DNA from: Prevotellaceae bacterium | GTDB taxonomy: Bacteria; Bacteroidota; Bacteroidia; Bacteroidales; Bacteroidaceae | DNA: 63,395 bases | Assembly (NCBI GenBank): GCA_029219385.1 | Contig: JAQXTH010000035.1 | Location: 1 to 63,395 of the forward strand | Direction: 5' to 3' | Part shown: piece by piece, positions 36,757 to 46,543 of the stretch | How positions within the stretch are numbered: position 1 is the first letter of the stretch | Layout of the letters: every line of letters starts with the position of its first letter | Notes under the pieces: generated by a model | Told to the model about the DNA's origin: nothing | Database searches by the model: none | The model's input: only the letters and a program-made list of their open reading frames with translations | Position numbers and translations under genes: made by a program

Positions 36757-37449
36757 TTATATTGTTAAAGAGTGGTCGATATTGTTTGTCAAAGCGTGCC
36801 ACAAAGTGGTGTCGGGACACGGTGCAAAAACCTCTATTTGTTTTTGAGAAACAGGGTGCACAAATTTCACCCTCCATGCCAGAAGCGAGATACTGCCATC
36901 GGCATTGCTGCGCCGCGCTCCATATTTCAAATCACCCTTTATCGGACAACCTGTCGAGGCAAGTTGACATCTGATTTGGTGGTGGCGACCCGTCAGCAAT
37001 CTCACTGCCACGAGATGATAGTTGTTGGCCGAAGCAACAAGAGCATATCTCAGACGAGCCTCTTTAGCATTTGCCACAGGCTTGTCAGACGAAAACGACT
37101 TGTTGAGCCTTTCGTTGCGCGTGAGCCACGAAACGATTTCCCCTCTTTCGCTCTGCGGTCGGTTGGCAACAATGGCAAGATAGGTTTTCTCCACCTTGCC
37201 ACTGCCAAACATGGCATTGAGGCGTGTCAAAGCCTTGCTTGTGCGTGCAAAGACAACCACACCGCCCACGGGACGGTCTAACCTGTGAGCCACACCGAGA
37301 AACACATTGCCGGGCTTGGCATACTTCTCTTTTATATAGTCTTTAACCAATTCGCTCAGCGGACGGTCGCCCGTCTTATCGCCCTGCACAATTTCTCCCG
37401 GTTTCTTATTGACTATTATAATATGGTTGTCTTCGTAGAGTATCTGCAT
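36757..37449 (-). CDS. RluA-family pseudouridine synthase
   Basis: 230-residue RNA pseudouridine synthase. The catalytic Asp58 is in AHRLDRPVGGVVVFA, and 'LLTGRHHQIRCQLASTGCPI' is the other family motif. There is no N-terminal S4 domain, so it is closer to RluA/TruC-type short enzymes than to RluD. The target site (rRNA or tRNA) cannot be told. The frame is contiguous with the GT2 gene as a pair. Confidence 0.92.
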   Translation of the reverse strand: MQILYEDNHIIIVNKKPGEIVQGDKTGDRPLSELVKDYIKEKYAKPGNVFLGVAHRLDRPVGGVVVFARTSKALTRLNAMFGSGKVEKTYLAIVANRPQSERGEIVSWLTRNERLNKSFSSDKPVANAKEARLRYALVASANNYHLVAVRLLTGRHHQIRCQLASTGCPIKGDLKYGARRSNADGSISLLAWRVKFVHPVSQKQIEVFAPCPDTTLWHALTNNIDHSLTI

Positions 37450-37573
37450 ATCACACTTTTCAAACGACTAATCTCCTCTTTGGTCTGCGCATTGCGACTA
37501 AATATCGGCACTGCCGACCCTCTGCGCAAACCAAGGAGGAGTGTGTGGTCACTTTACGGATTATTTCCTAAAA

Positions 37574-38320
37574 TTACATATTCATGCCACCGTCGACCTG
37601 AATCACCTGACCGGTGACATAGCTCGAGAGATCGGAAGCAAGGAAAAGAGCCGTGTTGGCAATATCCTCAACCTGACCACCGCGACGCAAAGGAATGCTC
37701 TGAATCCAGTTTTTCCTCACATCTTCGGGAAGGGCTGCCGTCATTGCGGTCTCGATAAAGCCCGGAGCGATAGCGTTGGCACGCACGCCACGCGAGCCCA
37801 ACTCCTGGGCAATACTCTTTGCCAAAGCGATAAGACCGGCCTTAGAAGCGGCATAGTTGCACTGTCCGGCATTGCCGTGAACACCCACAACCGAAGCCAT
37901 GTTGATTATGCTGCCACCACGCTGGCGCATCATTATCGGGGTGCAGGCATGTATGAAGTTAAAAGCCGACTTGAGGTTCACTGCAATCACAGCGTCCCAC
38001 TGCTGCTCGCTCATGCGCATCATGAGGCCGTCTTTGGTAATTCCGGCATTGTTTACGAGAATGTCGATTGAGCCAAACTCAGCCTTCACTTTGTTGACAA
38101 CCTCTTCGGCCTGAGCAAAGTCGGCAGCATTTGAAGCATAAGCCACACATTTCACTCCCAAAGCACTGATTTCTGCTTCGGTGGCCTTGCCGTTTTCATC
38201 TATAACGAGGTCGGTGAAAGCCACATTTGCGCCCTCTTGGGCAAACTTCAATGCAATGGCTTTGCCAATGCCGCGAGCCGCACCGGTCACAAGTGCGGTT
38301 TTTCCTGTTAAAAGTCCCAT
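37574..38320 (-). CDS. fabG: 3-oxoacyl-ACP reductase
   Basis: 248-residue NADPH-dependent SDR that reduces 3-ketoacyl-ACP. The cofactor loop is TGAARGIGKAIA, and the catalytic set is Asn115, Ser143, Tyr156 and Lys160 (NYAASK). The C terminus ends 'VTGQVIQVDGGMNM', as in FabG. It lies 38 bp after tetR on the same strand. Confidence 0.96.
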   Translation of the reverse strand: MGLLTGKTALVTGAARGIGKAIALKFAQEGANVAFTDLVIDENGKATEAEISALGVKCVAYASNAADFAQAEEVVNKVKAEFGSIDILVNNAGITKDGLMMRMSEQQWDAVIAVNLKSAFNFIHACTPIMMRQRGGSIINMASVVGVHGNAGQCNYAASKAGLIALAKSIAQELGSRGVRANAIAPGFIETAMTAALPEDVRKNWIQSIPLRRGGQVEDIANTALFLASDLSSYVTGQVIQVDGGMNM

Positions 38321-38358
38321 AATTAGTTTTTTAGATTATAATGATATTGGATATTAAA

Positions 38359-38979
38359 TTATTCTATAAACTTGGTAACGTCCCAGCGTTTCATGGTGTT
38401 GATGCCCAACATGCGCTTCACCATGTTTACCACTATGGGACGGCTCTCGTCGAGCGTCATGCCGTTGCCGAGACGACCATAGACATATGGCACCTCAAGT
38501 CCCTTGATGCAATAGTGTATCACGTCGGCCACGAGGTCGATGCTCTCCACATGAAACTGTCCCGTTTCGCAGCCCTCCTGTATCACACGGCGATACAACT
38601 CCAATTCCTCATGGTCAAAAGCCTTTCTCACCTTTTCCACCATCCAGATGTTGCGAAAGAACTCCGCCCTCAGAGTGCCGTTTCTCACCACGGTTTCCTT
38701 CACCGCGTTGAGGTGTGTGTAGATCAATGTTGCCACCTTCAATTCGGGGTCGATGTCTCGCGAGGCCACCTCGTCCATCTTCTCGGAAAGTCGCTCGATC
38801 TCAGTTTCGATTACTGCCGAATAGATTTCTTCTTTATTGGCAAAATAGACATAGAGAGTGCGCCGCGAAATGCCCGACTCGTTGGCAATATCGTTCATGG
38901 TAGTACCATTAAGTCCCTTTTGGGCAAACAATTTGCGCGCTACGTCGATGAGCAGACTTTTTTTCTTTGATGTTGACAT
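38359..38979 (-). CDS. TetR/AcrR family transcriptional regulator
   Basis: 206 residues. The N-terminal TetR helix-turn-helix is clear: 'LFAQKGLNGTTMNDIANESG' then ISRRTLYVYFANKEEIY. The C-terminal ligand domain is diverged, with 'FHVESIDLVADVIHYCIKGL'. It is co-directional with fabG, 38 bp apart, so it probably controls this operon or lipid genes (inference). The ligand is unknown. Promoter box at 39062-39069. Confidence 0.93.
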   Translation of the reverse strand: MSTSKKKSLLIDVARKLFAQKGLNGTTMNDIANESGISRRTLYVYFANKEEIYSAVIETEIERLSEKMDEVASRDIDPELKVATLIYTHLNAVKETVVRNGTLRAEFFRNIWMVEKVRKAFDHEELELYRRVIQEGCETGQFHVESIDLVADVIHYCIKGLEVPYVYGRLGNGMTLDESRPIVVNMVKRMLGINTMKRWDVTKFIE

Positions 38980-39061
38980 AATATTTTATATTATCTGTCG
39001 GAGACAAAACTTTTTAAGGTAATATATGCGCCCCGAAATTGCACACACTCCTTTTGTTGTG

Positions 39062-39069
39062 CAAAATTA
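39062..39069 (-). promoter_or_regulatory. -7 box for tetR-fabG
   Basis: TAATTTTG on the minus strand, 82 bp before the tetR ATG. Confidence 0.5.
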
Positions 39070-39206
39070 AACATTTCTATTTAATTTCACCCTCCACGAC
39101 AAGAAAAATACACACCCAAAGTCGCGTGTGAACTCCGGAGAAGACAAAACTGACAAGTCCACCTTGCATAAACCCTTGTCAGCAAAAAAATATAGAATAA
39201 AATAAA

Positions 39207-39239
39207 GTGTGCAGACCGCGCCAAAACGCGTCTGCACAC
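39207..39239 (-). terminator. probable terminator of the C1 peptidase gene
   Basis: Stem GTGTGCAGA-CGCG with its complement and one bulged C. The minus-strand tail (TTTATTTTATT) is T-rich but interrupted. Confidence 0.6.
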
Positions 39240-39274
39240 AAAGCGAATAAAAATAAACCCAAATCTTTTATTTG

Positions 39275-42200
39275 CTATCTCACACGAATTTTCTCATTGT
39301 TGACAACATAAATACCCGGGGCGAACGGAATGACATGAACGCCCTCAACCGTGTCGTTGAATACACACTGTCCGGCAGCGTTGTAAATCACAACCTGTTC
39401 GCTGCCCTCTATGGCAAAACGTATGGCCCCGTTGACACCGATATATTTTCCTGTCTTGCCGGCTGCCACCGACTCGTAGACATGAGTCAGACCATCGGCA
39501 TCAATATCCTCCTCGGCCGGCGTTGTCGTGTCGAAATCGAGTGTAAACACGCCTCTCGACAAGCCCCATGCGTCGCCATCGGGGCCAAAGCCCACGCGCT
39601 CAAGGTCTATGCCGTTGCCCGAGCGGTCTGCCACGCTGCCACCCGTTTGATTAAAGTCGTAGTAAGCCACAAGGCCCGACCCCGACGCAAGCGAAGCAGG
39701 GTCTGCCAGCGGAGCGTTGATATAGCCCTTCATCACCGAGAGCGAAAGGCTCTTGCTCCAAATGCGCAACTCGTCTATCTGGCCGCTGAAACGATCGTCG
39801 CCACCCGAAATGGTGAGCAATCCCCAGTCGGTGGTCGATGTGCCGATGCGAGTGGTCGGAGAAGAGATAAGCACTCCATTGCGATAGAATTTCACCATGC
39901 CGAAAGAGAACGTCACGGCATAGTGGTGCCATTCGCCGGCAACCACGAAGCCCGGCTCGGAACCTACAGATTTGCCACCCACCTCAACGGTCATCTCACC
40001 ATCGGCATCGGTGGTGATTTTTATTTGGTCGTTTTGTGTCACCATGCCCAAAGCCCCCATGGTGGCGGTGGGGTTCATCCACCACTCAATGGTAAATGCC
40101 TTGGTGCCCGACTCAAAGAGATTCTTTGTTGAAACACACTGCTGCCCACCCGTGAAATTCAGTCCGTTGCGACTGTCGGCATTGCTCACAATCAGTCTGT
40201 TGCTCTCAGTGAGTTCTGAAGAGCCCATATCGTTGACGGCTGTGAGCGAAACACTGTAGATGCCGGGATGTTTGGGTGTAAACGATGTGTGTTGACCCGT
40301 GATGTTCGTAGTGTGAACACCATTTGTCACGCTCCATTGCCACTCCTGCGGACTGTGGCGCGTCTCGTCGATAAGATATGTCGTTTCGCCAAGCATTATG
40401 AAAGACGGATCCACCGAGAAAGCCACAGCCGGTTTTGAATGAGACACCGTGACATATTTGGTCATCTTGTCTGTTCCGCCGGCGTTTGTCACCGTGAGGG
40501 TGACGGGAAAGACACCCGTGTGGCTGTATGTCACACCGGCATTCACACTGTTGATTTCCTCCACGTCGGCTCCGGGCAAGCTCCATTTATATTTACAGTT
40601 GGCTCCTGCCGACTTGTTGGCGAAACTAAACATCTCACCCTCGGCAAGCGTGTCGACGGCAATGTCAAAGTCTGCCTTTGGCGCATTGGGGCTCACCACT
40701 GTCACTGTCAGTGTGCTGTCAAGAATTTCTCCCTTGTTGTTTGTCACCGAGAGCGACACGCGATAGTCGCCCGCCTCGTTAAAGGTGAAATAAGGTGAAA
40801 CCACCTTGCTCGTTCCTCCGGCAATGCCGGGCACACTCCATTCCCATGCCACTGCATTTACAGACGAAGCCGCCCTGAACTGCACGGGCTCTCCGGCATA
40901 CACCTCTCCGTCGCCCCATGTAAAGAATGCACTCTCCATCACATTGTTTCCATTGAGCAAAGTAGCATTTTCCACATATTCACCACTGGTCAGTTCCACA
41001 TCGTTGCCCGAGGCCATATCTCTGAGCCACAAGGCCTCGCCACCTTCACCTTTCACCATGGGATAGTAGAGTAACAAGTCTGACTGGCCCGACGGACACG
41101 CCACCTCTATATTGCGGTTGGTGAAGATCTCCTTCTGCGTGCGTGCCACAGTCCAAATGCGGAACTCGTCGATTTCGGCATTCATAAGGCCGTCGGTGGT
41201 GCCGATATGAAACGCGCTCAAAGCGGGAATGCCCGAAAAACTGTCTGAAGTGCAAGAACCTTTCTTCATGCCGTTCACATAGACAGTCATAACATTTCTG
41301 TCAACAACAATGGCCACATGATACCAAATGCCCACCTTCACGGTGTTGGCAGTCGTAGAAATGCGATTTGAAGTGTCCCAACCACAATAAATCTGTCCGC
41401 TCTTGCTCATGCTAAACAAAAACGAGCCCCATCGTTCACCGATCTGCTGGTTGAAGCCATCGAGCATAGTCGGTTTTATCCAAAACTCTATGGTCGCTTC
41501 ATTGAGTTTCTCGCCAATCACTCCGGGCAATGTCAGCGCGGCATTGGTGAGCGACAACACATTGTTTGTCTCGCCCGGCTCAAAAAGAATGGCATTGCGC
41601 GCCGGACGGCTCTTGGTCGAAACAAGACGCTTGCCTTTATAATCATAGGCCGTGGCAACATAATATGTTGCCTCGGGATTGTCTACTATATAAGAATTAC
41701 TGAAACTAGGCACCTCCGCCACCTTTTCACTACCTTTATATATATAATAGCGCACTATGTCATAGCTCGATGGTTTGGGAGCACTCCACGTCAGTCTGTT
41801 GCCCGAGAGAGAAGCATTGAGGGGCTCATAAATCTGGCGGCCCGCCACCGTGACGGAAACCAGCGTAGTTTCTCCCCCATTGAGAATGGCCACCGTGTCT
41901 ATGCGTGCCGGCAATTCGAGACCCTCTTTCTCAATTTCATAGTCCATGAGCGAGAGTTTATAAATATTTCCACTTCCGATGGCAGTGGGTTTAGACTTGA
42001 TACACAAGAAATATTTCAGCGGTTTGGTGCGGTCATAGCTCTCACTGAGGTCGGTCACGTCATATCCAAACTCCATAGGGTCGTAGTTGAGTTTTGTGCG
42101 CCACTTGCCGAGCATGGGCACTGCCGGTGCGGGATTGGCCTTGGAGCCATCGCCCGTATAGTCGAAAAACGGCATGGTCTCCGTGACTTCGGGTTTGAGG

Positions 42201-43300
42201 ACAGAAGTATCGGCAGCAATGCCTGCCGCAATGCTTATCTCCGAGCGGTGGCTATAGTCCATCAAAATCTTAAACACCCGCTTGGGCTCATAGTCCTTGC
42301 GCCAAGTGTAGTGACCCGAGTTGAGTGGCAGCGTGTTGGTGCCAATGGCATAACTGAATTTATAAGGACAATAAATAAAACCCTTGTTACACCAGCCGTC
42401 TCCCCACGAGTTGCAGATAATCCATGCGCCGGTCTCATCTTTACCCTTCTCGCCATAGACCCCGTTGGAGTCAAGGTCAAACTCAATGCGGTCGTCATAG
42501 CCCACAATGGAAAGTGCATGGTCGAAGGTCTTGCCCCAACTGCTCACGCAATACATTCCAGCCACACCAATCTGCTGGTTGGTGGGAGTAGAGGGAATCT
42601 TGCCCCACTTGCCACCGCTCGCCACACCGATGCCCGAAACTCCACCGCCATAAAACGACTCGTCGCCCCAATGGTTCCAAAGCCACTGCTTCAGTTGTTC
42701 GCGACCGAGTTCAGTGGCTTGGTTGTCGTCGCAAAAAGTATCGCCGCCCACCGTGCGGTTAAACATGGCACGATACCATTTGTCATAGCCCTGCATATAG
42801 CCATAGTTGGTGTCTTTGGTGTCTTGATTGCCAAAAGTCTCGCTATATGTGCGCCCGCCATAGTCGACCACGTTGGGCACTCCGTGTTTGTTCATTATCA
42901 GATATTTGTCAATGCCGGCGTAAGTGTGAAGCCAGGTGAAATGGGTGGGCAACTGGTTTTCCGGAAACGAGGCATCGGCGTTGCGATAGGCATTCATATC
43001 GTATGTCATGCAATAGCCCACGGCCTGGGCAGAGCCACACGAGCCGCCACTCTGGTTAAACACCGGCGGATAAAACTTACGCAACGCATTGTTCACATGG
43101 TCGGGACGCGTCGAGCCATAAATGGAACTACGCGCCACTCCGCCCTCTGTCTTTTTCTCACTGCTTTTCACCACTCCTTTGGCAAAAGGATTTGCATCGG
43201 GATATTTGGAATAATCCACTTCAATGTTCTGGCCATAAAAAGCGACAGTCGACAACATGCCGACAGCCGACAACAGCACTCTTTTGAAAATACTCTTCAT
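39275..43300 (-). CDS. secreted C1 papain-like peptidase with LamG and PKD modules and a sorting tail
   Basis: 1341 residues. Signal peptide (1-23, AFYG|Q). The papain-like domain spans about 65-345, with Gln83, Cys88 (NQSGGSCGSAQ), His261 (TFDHALSIVGYDD) and Asn297 (ICNSWG), so it should be active. A fibronectin-like stretch (about 480-560), LamG/concanavalin-like domain (about 575-750), three PKD domains (about 790-1050) and a second LamG (about 1060-1235) follow. The last 70 residues ('VVIYNAAGQCVFND', 'APGIYVVNNEKIRVR') look like a type IX secretion sorting domain. Likely cell-surface or secreted protease that binds glycans or protein. Convergent with nothing nearby; promoter box at 43341-43348. 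Confidence 0.9.
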   Translation of the reverse strand: MKSIFKRVLLSAVGMLSTVAFYGQNIEVDYSKYPDANPFAKGVVKSSEKKTEGGVARSSIYGSTRPDHVNNALRKFYPPVFNQSGGSCGSAQAVGYCMTYDMNAYRNADASFPENQLPTHFTWLHTYAGIDKYLIMNKHGVPNVVDYGGRTYSETFGNQDTKDTNYGYMQGYDKWYRAMFNRTVGGDTFCDDNQATELGREQLKQWLWNHWGDESFYGGGVSGIGVASGGKWGKIPSTPTNQQIGVAGMYCVSSWGKTFDHALSIVGYDDRIEFDLDSNGVYGEKGKDETGAWIICNSWGDGWCNKGFIYCPYKFSYAIGTNTLPLNSGHYTWRKDYEPKRVFKILMDYSHRSEISIAAGIAADTSVLKPEVTETMPFFDYTGDGSKANPAPAVPMLGKWRTKLNYDPMEFGYDVTDLSESYDRTKPLKYFLCIKSKPTAIGSGNIYKLSLMDYEIEKEGLELPARIDTVAILNGGETTLVSVTVAGRQIYEPLNASLSGNRLTWSAPKPSSYDIVRYYIYKGSEKVAEVPSFSNSYIVDNPEATYYVATAYDYKGKRLVSTKSRPARNAILFEPGETNNVLSLTNAALTLPGVIGEKLNEATIEFWIKPTMLDGFNQQIGERWGSFLFSMSKSGQIYCGWDTSNRISTTANTVKVGIWYHVAIVVDRNVMTVYVNGMKKGSCTSDSFSGIPALSAFHIGTTDGLMNAEIDEFRIWTVARTQKEIFTNRNIEVACPSGQSDLLLYYPMVKGEGGEALWLRDMASGNDVELTSGEYVENATLLNGNNVMESAFFTWGDGEVYAGEPVQFRAASSVNAVAWEWSVPGIAGGTSKVVSPYFTFNEAGDYRVSLSVTNNKGEILDSTLTVTVVSPNAPKADFDIAVDTLAEGEMFSFANKSAGANCKYKWSLPGADVEEINSVNAGVTYSHTGVFPVTLTVTNAGGTDKMTKYVTVSHSKPAVAFSVDPSFIMLGETTYLIDETRHSPQEWQWSVTNGVHTTNITGQHTSFTPKHPGIYSVSLTAVNDMGSSELTESNRLIVSNADSRNGLNFTGGQQCVSTKNLFESGTKAFTIEWWMNPTATMGALGMVTQNDQIKITTDADGEMTVEVGGKSVGSEPGFVVAGEWHHYAVTFSFGMVKFYRNGVLISSPTTRIGTSTTDWGLLTISGGDDRFSGQIDELRIWSKSLSLSVMKGYINAPLADPASLASGSGLVAYYDFNQTGGSVADRSGNGIDLERVGFGPDGDAWGLSRGVFTLDFDTTTPAEEDIDADGLTHVYESVAAGKTGKYIGVNGAIRFAIEGSEQVVIYNAAGQCVFNDTVEGVHVIPFAPGIYVVNNEKIRVR

Positions 43301-43340
43301 ATTATTGTATGTTTATTTTTCTATATTACATATCAGACCA

Positions 43341-43348
43341 CAAAAATA
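43341..43348 (-). promoter_or_regulatory. -7 box for the C1 peptidase gene
   Basis: TATTTTTG on the minus strand, 40 bp before the ATG. Confidence 0.5.
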
Positions 43349-43518
43349 ATCACAAAATCCGAATAACCACATATTTATACGCTTCTTTTTATCACTACCC
43401 CTCCTTTATGTCAAACAAAACGAATAAACGAATATTCCTCACGCCCGTCTTCAATTTCCGCCAGCCACTTTAAAGCAATTACAATCCCCAAGATTATAAA
43501 TTATTAAATAATAATACT

Positions 43519-43526
43519 TAACTTTG
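43519..43526 (+). promoter_or_regulatory. -7 box for tyrS
   Basis: TAACTTTG, 59 bp before the tyrS ATG. Confidence 0.6.
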
Positions 43527-43585
43527 CACACACAAAACAAAAAACAAATATATTACTAATCATAATCACACCATTTAATCATTCG

Positions 43586-44875
43586 ATGAATTTTGTAGAA
43601 GAACTCAAATGGAGGGGCATGATACACCAAATGATGCCCGGCACAGAAGAACAACTCTCTAAAGAAATGACCACCGCATACGTCGGCATTGACCCCACCG
43701 CCGACAGCCTCCACATCGGACACCTCTGCGGAGTGATGATGTTGCGCCACTTCCAACGATGTGGCCACAAACCCATGGCACTCGTGGGCGGAGCAACCGG
43801 CATGATTGGCGACCCCTCGGGCAAAAGTCAGGAGCGCAACCTGCTGAGCGAAGAAACCCTGCGCCACAATGTGGAATGTATCAAGTCACAACTCGCCCGC
43901 TTCCTCGACTTTGAAAGCGATGCCCCCAACCGCGCTGAACTCGTCAACAACTACGACTGGATGAAAAACTACACCTTCCTCGACTTTGCACGCGAAGTGG
44001 GAAAACACATCACAGTAAACTATATGATGGCCAAAGACTCTGTGCAACGCCGCCTCAACGGTGAGGCCAGCGACGGACTGAGTTTCACCGAGTTCACCTA
44101 TCAGCTGCTCCAAGGATACGACTTCCTCTATCTCAATACCCACAAAAACTGCAAACTGCAAATGGGAGGCTCCGACCAATGGGGCAACATCACCACCGGA
44201 ACCGAACTAATTCGCCGCACCACGGGCGGAGAAGCATACGCCCTCACCTGCCCCCTCATCACCAAAAGCGACGGCAAAAAGTTTGGCAAGACCGAGAGTG
44301 GCAACGTGTGGCTCGATGCCAACCGCACCACACCATATAAATTCTATCAATTCTGGCTCAACGTCAGCGACGACGACGCACAACGCTACATCAAGATTTT
44401 CACCTCGCTCGACAAACAAACCATAGACAGCCTCATCGAGCAACACCTCGCCGACCCGGGACGACGCACCCTCCAGAAACGCCTCGGCGAAGAAGTCACC
44501 GTGCTCGTTCACGGACGCGAAGCCTACGAAACAGCCATCGAAGCCTCCAATCTGCTCTTCGGCAAGGCCACAAAAGAAAACCTCCTCAAACTCGATGAGG
44601 CCACATTGCTCAGCGTCTTTGAGGGCGTGCCTCAATATGAACTGACACGCGAACAAGTCTTGGGCAGCAAAGCCGTTGACCTGCTTGCCGAAACAACCGA
44701 CTGCTTCCCCTCAAAGGGTGAGTTCAGAAAAATGGTGAAAGGTGGCGGAGTAAGCATCAATAAAGAAAAAATTACCGACCCCGAACTCACCATCGAACAA
44801 AAAGACCTGCTCGGCAACAAATATCTGCTCGCACAAAAAGGCAAGAAAAACTACTACCTTATCATTGTAAAATAA
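43586..44875 (+). CDS. tyrS: tyrosyl-tRNA synthetase
   Basis: 429-residue class I synthetase. HIGH is at 43-46 ([11 protein letters not shown]) and the KMSKS-equivalent is KKFGKTESG. '[20 protein letters not shown]' is the tyrosine/tRNA region. A C-terminal S4-like domain ('[17 protein letters not shown]') binds tRNA. Promoter box just upstream. The GNAT fusion follows after 6 bp. Confidence 0.97.
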   Translation: MNFVEELKWRGMIHQMMPGTEEQLSKEMTTAYVGIDPTADSLHIGHLCGVMMLRHFQRCGHKPMALVGGATGMIGDPSGKSQERNLLSEETLRHNVECIKSQLARFLDFESDAPNRAELVNNYDWMKNYTFLDFAREVGKHITVNYMMAKDSVQRRLNGEASDGLSFTEFTYQLLQGYDFLYLNTHKNCKLQMGGSDQWGNITTGTELIRRTTGGEAYALTCPLITKSDGKKFGKTESGNVWLDANRTTPYKFYQFWLNVSDDDAQRYIKIFTSLDKQTIDSLIEQHLADPGRRTLQKRLGEEVTVLVHGREAYETAIEASNLLFGKATKENLLKLDEATLLSVFEGVPQYELTREQVLGSKAVDLLAETTDCFPSKGEFRKMVKGGGVSINKEKITDPELTIEQKDLLGNKYLLAQKGKKNYYLIIVK

Positions 44876-44881
44876 CACCCC

Positions 44882-45760
44882 ATGACAATACGCAACGAAA
44901 TGCCCTCTGACTATCGCGAGGTCGAAAACCTCACTCGCGAAGCCTTTTGGAACGTCTACCGACCGGGCTGCACGGAGCATTTTGTGCTAAACCAATATCG
45001 CAGCAATCCCGACTTCATTCCGGAGCTCGACTTCGTGATGGAAAACGACGGCAGGATAATCGGTCATGTGATGTATTCAAAGGCGCAGATCGTTTGCGAC
45101 AACGGCAACATTCTGCCGGCGTGGACCTTTGGCCCCATCAGTATTCACCCCGATTACAAGCGCAAAGGCTATGGACTGAAATTGCTCAATCACTCGCTCG
45201 AGAAAGCACGCAAAATGGGTGTGGCACTGCTCTGCATGGAGGGCAACATAGACTTCTACAAACACGCCGGCTTTGTCTTGGCCTCAACACTCAAGATACA
45301 CTACCATGCCGAACCACGCGAAAGCGAAGTGCCCTACTTCCTTGCCCAAGAACTCAAAAAGGGCTATCTCGCCGGTATCGAGGGCACCTATCAACCGCCC
45401 AAGGGTTATTTCGTAGCCAATGCCAAGCCCCAAGAGTTTGAGCAATACGAGGCAGGATTTCCAAAAAAGGAAAAACACCTGCAACAAGGCCAACTGCCAC
45501 AATTTTGCCAGAGTTGCGCCATGCCACTCACCAAAGACGACAACTGCGCCACCAACCCCGACGGCTCCACCGACTTTGACTACTGCCGCTACTGCCGCGA
45601 AGACGGTCGGTTCACCCAATCTCTCACCATGGAACAGATGATCGACCACTGCGCCCAATTCATCGACGAGGTAAACAAACACCTGCCCTCACCCATCACC
45701 CCGGAACAATACAAGCAACAAATGCACCAATTCTTCCCCATGCTCAAGAGGTGGAGGTGA
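44882..45760 (+). CDS. GNAT acetyltransferase fused to a C-terminal zinc ribbon
   Basis: 292 residues. The N-terminal GNAT domain (about 1-180) has acetyl-CoA motif A in ISIHPDYKRKGYGLKLL. The C terminus (about 205-292) is a putative zinc-ribbon domain (PF12674-like) with CQSCAMPL and FDYCRYC cysteine pairs, followed by a helical 'TMEQMIDHCAQFIDEVNKHL'. The substrate is unknown; the ribbon suggests a nucleic-acid or protein partner. It is adjacent to tyrS, probably co-transcribed, and ends at a bidirectional terminator. Confidence 0.88.
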   Translation: MTIRNEMPSDYREVENLTREAFWNVYRPGCTEHFVLNQYRSNPDFIPELDFVMENDGRIIGHVMYSKAQIVCDNGNILPAWTFGPISIHPDYKRKGYGLKLLNHSLEKARKMGVALLCMEGNIDFYKHAGFVLASTLKIHYHAEPRESEVPYFLAQELKKGYLAGIEGTYQPPKGYFVANAKPQEFEQYEAGFPKKEKHLQQGQLPQFCQSCAMPLTKDDNCATNPDGSTDFDYCRYCREDGRFTQSLTMEQMIDHCAQFIDEVNKHLPSPITPEQYKQQMHQFFPMLKRWR

Positions 45761-45788
45761 AAACACCTGATAATAACATGTTTTTAAA

Positions 45789-45825
45789 TAAAAAACGGTA
45801 AGTCTCTTCGGCTTGCCGTTTTTTT
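45789..45825. terminator. bidirectional terminator
   Basis: AACGGTAAG/CTTGCCGTT stem (one wobble) with a TCTCTTCGG loop, A-tract and T-tract on either side. Confidence 0.85.
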
Positions 45826-45835
45826 ATATCCATTC

Positions 45836-45915
45836 CCAAACATCACAACAACAACTAAAACGACATCAGCCAATCAAACCATTGGTGCTGTGTTCTTCAT
45901 TCACAGCTTTGCTGC
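45836..45915. repeat. 80-bp direct repeat, copy 1
   Basis: 77 of 80 positions match copy 2 (46440-46519). The copy contains the 3' end of the gene debris on the minus strand, including its stop codon. Confidence 0.9.
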
Positions 45916-46439
45916 GATACTTCTGATTGGGATGTCGCCGAACTTGCGGATAAAGCAAATCCAACTGTTTTTCCATTTCAGGTAGAATCTCATTCGTTAT
46001 ATATCTCTTGCTGCGGTGCAAGAAAACTGCTATCTCTTCTGCCGTTCGCCATTCTAAACAAAATTTAGATATTATTTTTATCATCTCATCTCGCGTCATT
46101 CGTTTAGGAATAACAACATCTTCCAAGCCTTGCAAGATTTCATCCTTAGCTTGCAAGGTTTCTTGCAAGGTTTCATCCTTAGCTTGCAAGGTTTCTTGCA
46201 AGGTTTCATCTTTATCTTGCAAGGTTTCACTATCCCTACAACTGCTTAAACGATATGTTGTACCACGCCCATAGCCTTCAGAAATGAGCAAACCTATCTT
46301 CGTAAGTTTTTGAAGAATATGTGAAATATCTGACGGATGGAGTGGTAACGCATAGCGTAAACGTTCGTGATTGACCTTATTTTCCGTTAGAGCCAAAGCA
46401 AGAACCATTTGCTCATGATTTTTTAAATTATTAAGTCTG
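45866..46439 (-). pseudogene. C-terminal fragment of an AlbA_2/AAA_4-type ATP-binding regulator
   Basis: About 190 codons of a winged-helix C-terminal region: 'RLNNLKNHEQMVLALALTENK', without its last residue, then SDISHILQKLTKIGLLISEGYGRGTTYRL. Such ends are typical of AlbA_2 (AAA_4) family regulators, whose ATP-binding part is missing here. The frame reads on into copy 2 of the 80-bp repeat and gains an artificial N terminus, so no real start exists. Inside it a 33-bp tandem repeat encodes KDETLQETLQA units. Low GC. Treated as a gene fragment. Confidence 0.6.
46128..46227. repeat. 33-bp tandem repeat
   Basis: Two full units of 33 bp (from 46150 and from 46183), each with two TTGCAAGGTTTC blocks, plus partial units on both sides. 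Encodes repeated ETLQAKDETLQ on the minus strand. Confidence 0.85.
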
Positions 46440-46519
46440 CCAAACATCACAACAACAACTAAAACGACATCAGCCAATCAAACCATTGGTGCAGTGTTCT
46501 TTATTCACAACTTTGCTGC
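46440..46519. repeat. 80-bp direct repeat, copy 2
   Basis: Second copy of 45836-45915 (three mismatches). It abuts the truncated 5' end of the fragment at 46439. Confidence 0.9.
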
Positions 46520-46543
46520 AATGCAATAAAACTGCGATCTCAT
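46470..46543 (-). pseudogene. second, deleted copy of the same gene 3' end
   Basis: Minus-strand translation gives EIAVLLHCSKVVNKEHCTNGLIG then stop in two pieces: EIAVLLHCSK matches EIAVFLHRSK of the longer fragment, and KVVNKEHCTNGLIG matches KAVNEEHSTNGLIG. The codons between are missing, consistent with a 99-bp in-frame deletion between TTGCTGC repeats. No start or other domain remains. Confidence 0.6.
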
